Assembly: GCF_000959365.1 (NCBI RefSeq)
Contig: NZ_CP009556.1
Location: 2,728,001-2,792,000 of the forward strand
Reading direction: 5' to 3'
Source of the DNA: Burkholderia oklahomensis C6786
GTDB lineage: Bacteria > Pseudomonadota > Gammaproteobacteria > Burkholderiales > Burkholderiaceae
Length of the DNA stretch: 64,000 nucleotides
Under the pieces are notes generated by a model that saw nothing but the letters and a program-made list of their open reading frames with translations, ran no database searches and was not told the origin of the DNA. This document shows, one piece after another, positions 51,944-60,432 of the stretch. A program made the position numbers and the translations under genes. Every line of letters starts with the position of its first letter. Positions within the stretch are counted from its first letter, which is position 1.

Positions 51944-52941
51944 CACGCACCGGCATGATCCTGCTGTCGCTCGGGACAGCGGCGTTCGTCGCCCTCCTCG
52001 CGTGGCAGGGCTTCGGCGCGGTCGCGGCGACGCTGTTCGCGGCCGGCTGGGGGCTCGCGCTCGTCGCGGCGTTCCATCTGGTGCCGCTCGTCATCGACGC
52101 GACCGCGATCGCGGTGATGTTCCGCAGCGGCGAGCCCGGCAGCGCGCTCGGCGACGCGCTGCGCGCGCGCTGGGTCGGCGAATCGGTGAACAGCCTGCTG
52201 CCCGCCGGGCAAATCGGCGGGCCAGTGCTGATGGTCCGCTATCTCGCGCAGCGCGGCACGCGCCTCGCGGACGCGGCGGCCGCGATCACGGTCAGCACGA
52301 CGATGCAGGCGCTCGCGCAGATGGTGTTCGCGCTCGTCGGCATCGCGGCATTCAGCGCGTACGCGACGCACGAAGCCGCCGCGCATCTGCGCACGCCGGC
52401 GCTCGTCGCGACCGCGGTGCTGGGCGGCTGCGCCGCGCTCTTCTATTTCGCGCAGCGCCGCGGCCTGTTCGGACGCGGCCTGCGCGCCGCGTCGAGGCTG
52501 CTCGGCCCGCGCGACTGGTCGTCGCTCGCGACGCGCGCGGACGCGATCGACGATGCGGTCGGCAGGCTGTACCGCGAGCGAGCGAAGGTCCGCTCGACGT
52601 TCGTGCTGAGCTTCATCGGCTGGATCGTCGGCACCGCGGAAGTATGGCTCGCGCTGCGCTTCCTCGGCCACCCGGTGAGCTGGCTCGACGCGCTGCTGCT
52701 CGAGAGCGTCGGGCAGGCGATCCGCGGCGCGGCGTTCGCGATCCCGGGCTCGCTCGGCGCGCAGGAAGGCGGCTATCTGCTGCTCGCGCCGCTCGTCGGG
52801 CTGCCGCCCGACGCGGCGCTCGCGCTGTCGCTCGCGAAGCGCGCGCGCGAGCTCGCGCTCGGCCTGCCCGGCATCCTGTATCTGCATTTCAGTGAAAGAA
52901 ACTGGCAGCGGCGGCGCGCGCCGCAGCCGATCGCCGACTGA
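51940..52941 (+). CDS. Lysylphosphatidylglycerol synthetase TM-region/YbhN-like membrane protein
   Basis: A 333-residue polytopic protein with about eight hydrophobic segments and no soluble catalytic domain. It is of the UPF0104/HpnL type ('[20 protein letters not shown]', '[19 protein letters not shown]', '[18 protein letters not shown]'). These motifs are shared with the flippase half of MprF and with hopanoid HpnL. Such proteins are thought to move lipids across or between membranes. In this operon it is a candidate translocator for the phosphonolipid. Its start overlaps the oxygenase stop (ATGA); a 41-bp gap separates it from the following cytidylyltransferase gene. Confidence 0.8.
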   Translation: MTRTGMILLSLGTAAFVALLAWQGFGAVAATLFAAGWGLALVAAFHLVPLVIDATAIAVMFRSGEPGSALGDALRARWVGESVNSLLPAGQIGGPVLMVRYLAQRGTRLADAAAAITVSTTMQALAQMVFALVGIAAFSAYATHEAAAHLRTPALVATAVLGGCAALFYFAQRRGLFGRGLRAASRLLGPRDWSSLATRADAIDDAVGRLYRERAKVRSTFVLSFIGWIVGTAEVWLALRFLGHPVSWLDALLLESVGQAIRGAAFAIPGSLGAQEGGYLLLAPLVGLPPDAALALSLAKRARELALGLPGILYLHFSERNWQRRRAPQPIAD

Positions 52942-52982
52942 TCCGGCGACGAGACGGTCGGCGTCCTTTGCGTGGAGAACTC

Positions 52983-53747
52983 ATGCGAGCCATCATTCTT
53001 GCGGCGGGCCTAGGCCTGCGCCTGCAACTGCCTCCCGAGGCGCAATTCCCGAAGTGCCTGCTGCGCTTCGACGACACGTCGCTCCTCGAGCGGCACCTGC
53101 GCGTGCTCGACGCGGCCGGCGTCGACGAGATCGTGCTCGCGCTCGGCTTCCAGTCCGAGAAGGTCGATGCCGAGCTCGCGCGCCTGAACCGACAGGCCGA
53201 GATCGTGCTGAACCCGCGCTACGACCTCGGCAGCGTGCTGACCGTCCACACGGCCGCCGACGCGCTCACGCGCGGCGGCGACGTGCTGCTGATGGACGCC
53301 GACGTGCTCTACGACGACAGCATCCTCCACGCGCTCGTGGCGGATCCGTCGCGCGCGGTCGATCGCCTCCTGATCGACCGCGATTTCGAGGCGGGCGACG
53401 AGCCCGTCAAGCTGTGCGTGAAGGACGGCGTGCCCGTCGAGCTGCGCAAGCAGGTCGCCGCGGGCCTCGAGTACGACACGATCGGCGAATCGGTCGGCTT
53501 CTTCCGCTTCAGCGAAGGCACCGCGCGGCGGCTTGCCGAGATCGTCGCGGGCTACGTCGACGGCGGCCGCGCGAACATGCCGCACGAGGAGGCGGTGCGC
53601 GACCTGCTGCTCAAAGGCGGCCGCACGTTCGACATCGCGGACGTGACGGGCGCGCCGTGGATCGAAATCGATTTTCCGGGGGACGTCGCGCGAGCGCGCG
53701 ACGAGGTCTTGCCACAAATCCAACGCACGATAGGGGCCATCCGATGA
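52983..53747 (+). CDS. Stand-alone nucleotidyltransferase (sugar-nucleotide/cytidylyltransferase fold)
   Basis: A 254-residue Rossmann-like NTP transferase. It opens [20 protein letters not shown] with the glycine-rich NTP loop and '[20 protein letters not shown]'. The metal-binding Asp lies in '[12 protein letters not shown]'. The late '[20 protein letters not shown]' carries the second metal Asp. The substrate is an alcohol phosphate, sugar phosphate or phosphonate. It resembles the cytidylyltransferase partner of CDP-alcohol transferases such as those for inositol phosphate. The ATG at 52983 has GGAGAACTC, and the stop overlaps the PEP mutase start. Having this in addition to the fused domain of the next gene is notable. 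Confidence 0.85.
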   Translation: MRAIILAAGLGLRLQLPPEAQFPKCLLRFDDTSLLERHLRVLDAAGVDEIVLALGFQSEKVDAELARLNRQAEIVLNPRYDLGSVLTVHTAADALTRGGDVLLMDADVLYDDSILHALVADPSRAVDRLLIDRDFEAGDEPVKLCVKDGVPVELRKQVAAGLEYDTIGESVGFFRFSEGTARRLAEIVAGYVDGGRANMPHEEAVRDLLLKGGRTFDIADVTGAPWIEIDFPGDVARARDEVLPQIQRTIGAIR

Positions 53748-55432
53748 ATGCACGCGAACCGAACTTCACCGAATCGCGCAGCGCGCGGCTGCGACGGATG
53801 CTCACGAGCAGCGAGCTCGAATTCCTGATGGAGGCGCACAACGGCCTGTCCGCGCGGATCGTCCGCGAGGCGGGCTTCAAGGGGATCTGGGCGTCGGGCC
53901 TCGCGATCTCCGCGCAATTCGGTGTGCGCGACAACAACGAGGCGAGCTGGACGCAGGTCGTCGACGTGCTCGAATTCATGGCCGACGCGAGCGATCTGCC
54001 GATCCTGCTCGACGGCGACACCGGCTACGGCAACTTCAACAACGTGCGCCGCCTCGTGAAGAAGCTCGAGCAGCGCGGCATCGCCGGCGTGTGCATCGAG
54101 GACAAGCAGTTCCCGAAGACCAACAGCTTCATCGACGGCGAGCGCCAGCCGCTCGCCGAGATCGACGAGTTCTGCGGCAAGATCAAGGCCGGCAAGGATT
54201 CGCAGAGCGATCCGGATTTCTCGATCGTCGCGCGCGTCGAGGCGCTGATCGCCGGCTGGGGGATGGACGAGGCGCTGCGCCGCGCGAACGCGTATGCCGA
54301 GGCGGGCGCGGACGCGATCCTGATCCACAGCAAGCTGTCGCGGCCCGACGAGATCCTGCGGTTCGCGCGCGAATGGAGCGGCCGCGCGCCGCTCGTCATC
54401 GTGCCGACCAAGTACTACAGCACGCCGACCGACGTGTTCCGCCAGGCCGGCATCAGCACCGTGATCTGGGCGAACCATCTGATCCGCGCGTCCGCGTCCG
54501 CGATGCAGGCGGTCGCCCGCGAAATTCAGGACAGCGAGACACTCGTCAACGTCGAGGAGCGCGTCGCGAGCGTCAACGAGATCTTCCGCCTGCAGGATGC
54601 CGACGAATACTCGGCCGCCGAGCGGATCTACCTGTCGTCGTCGTCGCGCGCGTCGAACGCCGCGCTCGTGCTCGCGGCGAGCCGCGGCGCGGGGCTCGAG
54701 GCCGTCACCGAGGACAAGCCGAAGGTGATGCTGCCGATCGCCGGCAAGCCGCTCTTGCGCTGGCTCGTCGACGGCTTCAAGAAGCAGGGCGTGAACGACA
54801 TCACGGTCGTCGGCGGCTATCGCGCGGACGCGATCGACACGTCCGGCGTGAAGCTCGTCGTCAACGAGCGGCACGCGGAAACGGGCGAGCTCGCGTCGCT
54901 CGCCTGCGCGGCCGAGCGCCTCTCGGGCGACACCGTGATCTCGTACGGCGACCTGCTGTTCCGCAGCTACATCCTGCGCGATCTCGCCGAGAGCGAGGCC
55001 GAGTTCAGCGTCGTCGTCGATTCGTCGCAGACGCAGCCGTCGAACCAGAGCGTGCGCGACTTCGCGTTGTGCTCGGCCGCCGACGACCGCGGGCTGTTCG
55101 GCCAGAAGGCCCTGCTGCGCAGCGTGTCGAGCGATGCGAGCGAAGGTGAGCCGCACGGCCGCTGGATCGGTCTCCTTAACGTCCGCGGGGCGGGCATCGC
55201 GCGGCTGAAGGCGATGCTCGACACGCTGAAGGCCCGCGCCGATTTCGATTCGCTCGATCTGCCGGCGCTCCTGAACGCGCTCGTCGACGCGGGCGAGAAG
55301 ATCGAGGTGCAATACGTGCACGGCCACTGGCGCGGCGTCAACGATCTCGACGACTTCCGCCGCGCGGGCGACTTCGCGCACGGCCAGACGCCGTACGCGG
55401 AGCAGAACACGGCCAACGGGGGCGCGAGATGA
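53744..55432 (+). CDS. aepX: Phosphoenolpyruvate mutase fused to a cytidylyltransferase domain (PntC-like)
   Basis: A 562-residue fusion. Residues about 12-295 are PEP mutase of the isocitrate-lyase superfamily. The mutase-defining EDKX5NS motif is intact (119-128, [10 protein letters not shown]), with metal Asp residues in [10 protein letters not shown]. This enzyme makes the C-P bond by converting PEP to phosphonopyruvate. Residues about 320-555 are an NTP transferase whose loop reads [15 protein letters not shown], then [15 protein letters not shown]; Ser replaces the usual Gly after LAA. Such fusions have been shown elsewhere to make CMP-AEP (PntC). It overlaps both neighbouring genes by four bases. 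Confidence 0.93.
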   Translation: MNAREPNFTESRSARLRRMLTSSELEFLMEAHNGLSARIVREAGFKGIWASGLAISAQFGVRDNNEASWTQVVDVLEFMADASDLPILLDGDTGYGNFNNVRRLVKKLEQRGIAGVCIEDKQFPKTNSFIDGERQPLAEIDEFCGKIKAGKDSQSDPDFSIVARVEALIAGWGMDEALRRANAYAEAGADAILIHSKLSRPDEILRFAREWSGRAPLVIVPTKYYSTPTDVFRQAGISTVIWANHLIRASASAMQAVAREIQDSETLVNVEERVASVNEIFRLQDADEYSAAERIYLSSSSRASNAALVLAASRGAGLEAVTEDKPKVMLPIAGKPLLRWLVDGFKKQGVNDITVVGGYRADAIDTSGVKLVVNERHAETGELASLACAAERLSGDTVISYGDLLFRSYILRDLAESEAEFSVVVDSSQTQPSNQSVRDFALCSAADDRGLFGQKALLRSVSSDASEGEPHGRWIGLLNVRGAGIARLKAMLDTLKARADFDSLDLPALLNALVDAGEKIEVQYVHGHWRGVNDLDDFRRAGDFAHGQTPYAEQNTANGGAR

Positions 55433-56610
55433 TCGAAGCCGCCCAGTTCGTCGAGGCAGCGCGCACGCGCGGCTTCGACTGGTACGCCGGCGTCCCGTGC
55501 TCGTATCTGACGCCGTTCATCAATTACGTGCTGCAGGACCCGGCGCTCCATTACGTGTCGGCCGCGAACGAAGGCGACGCGGTCGCGCTCGTCGCGGGCG
55601 CGACGCTCGGCGGCCGGCGCGGGATCGCGATGATGCAGAACTCGGGGCTCGGCAACGCGGTGAGCCCGCTCACGTCGCTCACGTGGACGTTCCGGCTGCC
55701 GCAGCTCCTGATCGTCACGTGGCGCGGCCAGCCGGGCGTGCCCGACGAGCCGCAGCACGCGCTGATGGGCCCGATCACGCCGGCGATGCTCGATACGATG
55801 GAAATCCCGTGGGAGACGTTTCCGGCCGACGCGGACGCGATCGGCCCGGCGCTCGACCGCGCGATCGCGCACATGGACGCGACGGGCCGCCCGTACGCGC
55901 TCGTGATGCAGAAAGGCAGCGTCGCGCCGTACGCGCTGAAGCACGCGGCGATGCCCGAGCGCCGCGCGCACGTCGCCGCGCGCTCGACGCCGCGCGCCGC
56001 CGCGCCCGCCGACTGGCCGGCGCGACGCGACGCGCTCGCGCGGATCGTCGAGCGCACGCCGGTCGATTCGACGGTCGTGCTCGCATCGACGGGCTTCTGC
56101 GGCCGCGAGCTGTACGCGCTCGACGACCGCCCGAACCAGCTTTACATGGTCGGCTCGATGGGCTGCGTGACGCCGCTCGCGCTCGGCCTCGCGCTCGCGC
56201 GGCCGGATCTGACCGTCGTCGCGGTCGACGGCGACGGCGCCGCGCTGATGCGGATGGGCGCGTTCGCGACGCTCGGCGCGTACGGGCCGTCGAACCTCGT
56301 GCATCTGCTGCTCGACAACGGCGCGCACGAATCGACGGGCGGCCAGGCGACCGTGTCGCACCACGTGTCGTTCGCGGGCGTCGCGGCCGCGTGCGGCTAC
56401 GCGTCCGCGGTCGAAGGCGACGAGCTCGGCGTGCTCGACGCCGCGCTCGACGCCGCGCGCGCGGGCGAGCAGGCCGCGCAGCGAGGCGGCGCGCACTTCG
56501 CGCGGCTCGCGATCCGCACCGGCGCGCCCGACGGCCTGCCTCGCCCGACCGTGACGCCCGTCGACGTGAAAGCGCGCCTGATGCGCCACATCGGCGCGGC
56601 GCCAGTCTGA
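55429..56610 (+). CDS. aepY: Phosphonopyruvate decarboxylase
   Basis: A 393-residue thiamine-diphosphate enzyme. The N-terminal pyrimidine-binding half has '[20 protein letters not shown]' and the catalytic-glutamate region '[19 protein letters not shown]'. The C-terminal half has the ThDP motif from [12 protein letters not shown] to [14 protein letters not shown]. It drives phosphonate synthesis by irreversibly decarboxylating phosphonopyruvate to phosphonoacetaldehyde, since the mutase equilibrium favours PEP. Start ATG 55429 overlaps the mutase stop. A gap of 14 bp with AAGGAG leads into the aminotransferase gene. Confidence 0.94.
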   Translation: MIEAAQFVEAARTRGFDWYAGVPCSYLTPFINYVLQDPALHYVSAANEGDAVALVAGATLGGRRGIAMMQNSGLGNAVSPLTSLTWTFRLPQLLIVTWRGQPGVPDEPQHALMGPITPAMLDTMEIPWETFPADADAIGPALDRAIAHMDATGRPYALVMQKGSVAPYALKHAAMPERRAHVAARSTPRAAAPADWPARRDALARIVERTPVDSTVVLASTGFCGRELYALDDRPNQLYMVGSMGCVTPLALGLALARPDLTVVAVDGDGAALMRMGAFATLGAYGPSNLVHLLLDNGAHESTGGQATVSHHVSFAGVAAACGYASAVEGDELGVLDAALDAARAGEQAAQRGGAHFARLAIRTGAPDGLPRPTVTPVDVKARLMRHIGAAPV

Positions 56611-56624
56611 CAAGGAGTACGAAG

Positions 56625-57692
56625 ATGCTGTTGCTGAACCCCGGTCCCGTGACGCTGACGGAGCGCGTGCGCCGCAGCCTCCTCCAGCCGGATCTGTGCC
56701 ACCGCGAAAGCGAGTTCTTCGATCTGCAGGACGAGGCGCGCGCGCGGCTCGTCGCCGCCTACGCGCTCGATCCGGCCGAATGGAGCGCGGTGCTGATGAC
56801 GGGCTCCGGCACGGCCGCGGTCGAGAGCATGATCGCCGCGCTCGTCCCCGAAAACGGCAAGCTGCTCGTGATCGAGAACGGCGTGTACGGCGAGCGGATC
56901 ACGCAGATCGCGACGCAATACCGGATCGCGCACGACGTGTCGAAGCACGACTGGATGCAGGCGCCCGATCTCGAACGCATCGCCGGGAAGCTCGACGCCG
57001 ATCGCGCGATCACGCACGTCGCCGTGATCCATCACGAGACGACGACGGGGCGCCTGAACGGCCTCGACGCGCTCGCCGCCGTGTGCCGCGCGCGCGGCGT
57101 GCGGATGCTCGTCGACGGCGTGAGCAGCTTCGGCGCGGAAGCGATCGATTTTGCGGGCGGCGACATCGACGCCGTCGCCGCAACCGCGAACAAGTGCCTG
57201 CACGGCGTGCCGGGCGCGGCGTTCGTGATCGTGCGCCGCCGCGCGCTCGCGTCGGCCGCGAGCCGCGCGTACTACCTCGATCTCGGGCGGCTCGCGAAGC
57301 TGCAGGACGTGCGCAACACGCCGTTCACGCCGTCGGTGCATGCGTACTACGCGCTCGTCGAGGCGCTGCGCGAGTTCGACGAAGCAGGCGGCTGGCGCGC
57401 GCGCCACGCGCGCTACGCGGCGCTCGCCGAGCAGGTGAGCGCCGGGCTCGCCGCGCGCGGGATGCCGCTCGTGCTGCCGGACGGCGAATCGTCGGTCGTG
57501 CTGCGCGCTTACCGGCTCCCCGCCGGCGTCGCGTACGAGCGGCTGCACGACGGGCTCAAGGCGCGCGGCTTCGTGATCTACGCGGGCCAGGGCGGCCTGT
57601 CGAGTGAATTGTTCCGCGTGTCGACGATGGGCGCAATCGAGCCGGCGGACGTCGAACGCCTGCTCGACGGCTTCTCGGCGCTCGCGCGCTGA
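56625..57692 (+). CDS. aepZ: 2-aminoethylphosphonate:pyruvate aminotransferase-type enzyme
   Basis: A 355-residue class V, PLP-dependent aminotransferase. It opens MLLLNPGPVTLTERVRRSLL, with 'CHRESEF', 'MTGSGTAAVE', PLP Asp164 in VDGVSSFG and the PLP lysine in ATANKCLHG (Lys190). PhnW homologues interconvert phosphonoacetaldehyde and AEP. Beside PEP mutase and the decarboxylase, with no phosphonatase (phnX), it should run towards AEP. Start ATG 56625 with AAGGAG nine bases upstream. It ends the operon; a strong terminator follows 17 bp later. Confidence 0.92.
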   Translation: MLLLNPGPVTLTERVRRSLLQPDLCHRESEFFDLQDEARARLVAAYALDPAEWSAVLMTGSGTAAVESMIAALVPENGKLLVIENGVYGERITQIATQYRIAHDVSKHDWMQAPDLERIAGKLDADRAITHVAVIHHETTTGRLNGLDALAAVCRARGVRMLVDGVSSFGAEAIDFAGGDIDAVAATANKCLHGVPGAAFVIVRRRALASAASRAYYLDLGRLAKLQDVRNTPFTPSVHAYYALVEALREFDEAGGWRARHARYAALAEQVSAGLAARGMPLVLPDGESSVVLRAYRLPAGVAYERLHDGLKARGFVIYAGQGGLSSELFRVSTMGAIEPADVERLLDGFSALAR

Positions 57693-57709
57693 CGTCCTCG
57701 TGACGCGAG

Positions 57710-57740
57710 CGGCGCCGCGCACGAGCGCGGCGCCGTTTTT
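57710..57740 (+). terminator. Terminator of the phosphonate operon
   Basis: An 11-bp perfect GC stem (CGGCGCCGCGC at 57710-57720 and its complement at 57725-57735) with a 4-nt loop, followed immediately by TTTTT (57736-57740). This is a textbook intrinsic terminator for the rightward operon. Confidence 0.93.
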
Positions 57741-57801
57741 CTTCGATCGCCCACCCGCGCGCTTCCTTCATCATGCCGTCGCGCGGCGGACCATCTCGGT
57801 C

Positions 57802-58109
57802 GTGCGTGCACATCGTCGTCCGTCGATTCGACGGGGCGAACAGCGCGCCCCTCCCGCTTTCATCGCACCGGGCGCGGAGCGCACTCGCGGGTCATCTGTG
57901 ATCGATTCGGATGCAACGGGGCCGCGGCGTGCGCCCGTTTCGTCCGGGCATGCGTGCGCATCATCGCCTGTCGATTCGGATCCGACAGCCCAGCGACGCG
58001 CCCTCTATGGTCCGCCGCATCAGTCGGGCGGCCGTCCGCTCGGATCATGCGCGCGCGTCATCGTCGATCGATACGGATTCGACGAATTCGACGGAACCGG
58101 CAGCGCGCC
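57802..58109. repeat. Four degenerate copies of a short intergenic repeat
   Basis: In the 450-bp gap after the phosphonate terminator, a pattern of roughly 45-60 bp recurs at about 57802-57850, 57891-57934, 57948-58003 and 58046-58109. Each has a core close to CATCRTC, then GTCGATTCGG/ATCGATTCGG, and most end in GCGCGCCC or GACGCGCCC. Copies are imperfect and unevenly spaced. No gene is supported here, although arginine-rich open frames exist. Confidence 0.5.
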
Positions 58110-58143
58110 GCCGGATCGAGCCGCGTCGCCCGTTCGCCCGCGT

Positions 58144-58842
58144 TCAGCGCCCGCGCCCGTACATCGCCCGCGCGGCGTCCTTGCACGGATCGAAGAACCA
58201 CGCATGCGCGGCCAGCACCTCGTTCGCCAGCGCCGGACCAGCCAGTTCCGGCGTGCCGACGCCGAACGGCGGGCGCGGATGATATTCGATCGTCAGCTCG
58301 ACGTGCTTCGCCTGCTCGACGCCGCGCAACTCGGCCAGCACGAGCAGCGCGGCCTCGAAGCCGCCCGTGGCCGGGCCGGCCGTATACAGATTGCCGTCGA
58401 TCACGACCTCGCCGCCGTCGACGGGCTGCGCGCCGAGATCCGCGAGCGCATCGAGCACGTGGAAATTGGTCGTCGCCCGGCGGCCGTCGAGCAGGCCCGC
58501 CGCGCCGAGCAGCAGCACGCCGCCGCAGATGCCGATCACGTAGCGCGCGCGGCTCGCGTGCCGGCGCACGAACGCCACCACCTCTTCGTCGGCGATCACG
58601 TCGGCCGGCACCGCGCCGACAACGAGCGCATCGAGATCGTCCGGACAATCGGCAAAGGCCGTCGTCGCCGCGATCGGGAACGGCGGCAGCGCGGAGATCG
58701 CATCGCGCGTCTTCCACAGCATGTGCAGCTCGGTCCGCGGCGCGAAGCCGAACACGGCGTGCGCGCCGAAGAGATCCATCACGGCGACGCCGGGCGCGAG
58801 GAGAAAACCGATTTTCAGAGGTCGTTGTGCAGTCGGGGACAC
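58144..58842 (-). CDS. DJ-1/PfpI (ThiJ) family protein
   Basis: A 232-residue class I glutamine-amidotransferase-like protein. It starts at GTG 58842 with an AAAGGACG ribosome site and reads VSPTAQRPLKIGFLLAPGVA. The nucleophile elbow 'VIGICGGVLLLGAAGL' has the conserved Cys, and 'GNLYTAGPATGGFEAALLVL' follows. Relatives include isonitrile hydratase and other small hydrolases or chaperone-like proteins; the exact activity cannot be assigned. It is divergent from a GlxA-type AraC regulator gene across a 147-bp gap, a common pairing in which the regulator controls the DJ-1 gene. Confidence 0.87.
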   Translation of the reverse strand: MSPTAQRPLKIGFLLAPGVAVMDLFGAHAVFGFAPRTELHMLWKTRDAISALPPFPIAATTAFADCPDDLDALVVGAVPADVIADEEVVAFVRRHASRARYVIGICGGVLLLGAAGLLDGRRATTNFHVLDALADLGAQPVDGGEVVIDGNLYTAGPATGGFEAALLVLAELRGVEQAKHVELTIEYHPRPPFGVGTPELAGPALANEVLAAHAWFFDPCKDAARAMYGRGR

Positions 58843-58933
58843 GGGTCGTCCTTTTCGAAAAGTGAGGATGAGACGCAGGCTGAGCGGGACGAAACGCAGC
58901 GCCCCGCACGACAACCAGCTTAGCGCGCGGTCG

Positions 58934-58972
58934 GTTGGCGGTTGTGCCAAACTGGTTGCAGTTTCCGCCAAC
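58934..58972. promoter_or_regulatory. Candidate operator between DJ-1 gene and AraC regulator
   Basis: Inverted repeat GTTGGCGG (58934-58941) / CCGCCAAC (58965-58972) with a 23-bp centre that itself holds TGCCAAAC and GGTTGCAG half-like elements. It lies in the divergent promoter region, 18 bp before the regulator ATG, and is a plausible binding site for that regulator. Confidence 0.5.
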
Positions 58973-58989
58973 GCTTCCCCGATGCGCGC

Positions 58990-59955
58990 ATGATCGTCTA
59001 CATCCTCGTCTTTCCGGACGTGAATCTCCTGGACCTGTCGGGTCCGCTGCAGGTGCTGTCGAGCGCCAACGAACTCGCACGCGAAACCGGCGCGGCCGAA
59101 CCGTACGACATCCGCGTCGTCGCGCACGGCAGGCGCAGCGTGCCGACGTCGACAGGCGTGTCGCTGTCGACGCGGCCGCTTCCGCCCGTCGACGCGCCGG
59201 CGGACACGGTGATCGTCGCGGGCGGCATCGGCATCGGCGTCGACGCGGCCGCGCGCGACGCCAACACGCTCGCATGGCTCGGCGCGCACGCGCGGCAGGC
59301 GAGGCGCGTCGTGTCGATCTGCAGCGGCGCGTTCCTGCTCGCCGCGTGCGGGCTGCTCGACGGCCGCCGCGCGGTCACGCACTGGCAGTGCTGCGACGAA
59401 CTCGCGCGGCGCTATCCGCAGGTGCGCGTCGAGCGCGCGCCGATCTTCGTGCAGGACGGGCCGATCTGGACGTCCGCGGGCGTCACGGCCGGCATCGACC
59501 TGTGCCTGCGCCTCGTGACGAACGACTGCGGCCATACGCTCGCGCTCGCGGTCGCGCGCCATCTCGTCGTGTTCCTCGTGCGGCCCGGCAGCCAGGCGCA
59601 GTTCAGCGCGTCGATCGAGCTGCAGAGCGCGTCCGGGCAGTTCGCCGATCTCCATGCGTGGATCCGGCGCCACCTGAGCGCGGACCTGTCGGTGCCGACG
59701 CTCGCGGCCCGCGTGAACATGAGCGAGCGCAGCTTCGTGCGCCACTACCGGAACACGTTCGGCACGACGCCCGCGAAAGCGGTCGAGCGCATCCGGGTCG
59801 AGACCGCGCGGAACCTGCTTAGCGAAACCGCGCTGCCAGTCAAGCAGATCGCGCAGCGCTGCGGGTTCGGCAGCGTCGCGACGCTGCGGCGCAGCTTCGC
59901 GCGCGCATTCGATACGTCGCTGCACGACTATCGCGACCGGTTTCGCGGCGCGTAG
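58990..59955 (+). CDS. GlxA-family AraC transcriptional regulator
   Basis: A 321-residue regulator with an N-terminal DJ-1/PfpI-like domain ('VFPDVNLLDLSGPLQVLSSA', 'VVSICSGAFLLAACGLLDGR') and a C-terminal AraC DNA-binding domain ('LAARVNMSERSFVRHYRNTF', 'VKQIAQRCGFGSVATLRRSF'). Start chosen: ATG 58990 (MIVYILVFPDVNLLD); a frame from 58942 would run through the operator-like repeat. It probably controls the divergent DJ-1 family gene. The ligand is unknown. It differs clearly from the GbdR-like protein at the other end of the window, so these are separate paralogues. Confidence 0.9.
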   Translation: MIVYILVFPDVNLLDLSGPLQVLSSANELARETGAAEPYDIRVVAHGRRSVPTSTGVSLSTRPLPPVDAPADTVIVAGGIGIGVDAAARDANTLAWLGAHARQARRVVSICSGAFLLAACGLLDGRRAVTHWQCCDELARRYPQVRVERAPIFVQDGPIWTSAGVTAGIDLCLRLVTNDCGHTLALAVARHLVVFLVRPGSQAQFSASIELQSASGQFADLHAWIRRHLSADLSVPTLAARVNMSERSFVRHYRNTFGTTPAKAVERIRVETARNLLSETALPVKQIAQRCGFGSVATLRRSFARAFDTSLHDYRDRFRGA

Positions 59956-60432
59956 CGCGCGGCATGCAGCGCGCGAGAACGAATCCGCCTCCACGACACC
60001 GACAACGGTCGCCGTCGCCGCCAGACAGTCCATCGAGCGCGCCTTCGGATCGCGACCTCGCCCGGCGTCGCGACGGAGACGGCCGCGTTGCGCAACCCGC
60101 CGCATCGGCGCGGCATCATCGCTCGAAGCGCTTCACAGCATCGCGCCGCCACATGCCGCGCGACGCAATCGCCCGGTGACGACGCAGCGAGCACGCCGAG
60201 CCATGCCGAACTGCCGCGGCCGAATGCGCATCGATCGGACATCGAATCGATATTCCACTGCCGTGCCGGCCGGCGCATCCGCCGGCAACCATCGCCCAAC
60301 GAGCCGCGCCTCGCGCAACCCACCACGCCCGCATCATGCATGCGAATCGCCACGCGGCGTTTTCGCCGAGATGGACAGCGCATCATGCTTAGGTTAGCGT
60401 AACGATCGACTCCGCCGCTTCGCGCGTCGCGC
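59956..60432. other. Intergenic stretch without recognised features
   Basis: 477 bp between the AraC regulator and the FUSC gene. Reading frames are arginine- and alanine-rich in all phases with no family resemblance. Near the right end TTAGGTTAGCGTAAC (60389-60403) is a small AT-richer spot that may belong to the FUSC promoter. No terminator hairpin with a T-tract was noticed. Confidence 0.5.

Noticed and set aside
50484..57692. Phosphonate degradation cluster
   Set aside because: PEP mutase with the EDKX5NS motif and phosphonopyruvate decarboxylase are synthetic enzymes; no phosphonatase, phosphonoacetate hydrolase or C-P lyase gene is present.
58942..58989. Earlier ATG for the divergent AraC regulator
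   Set aside because: It would place 16 non-family residues across the inverted-repeat operator; the domain begins at the ATG at 58990.
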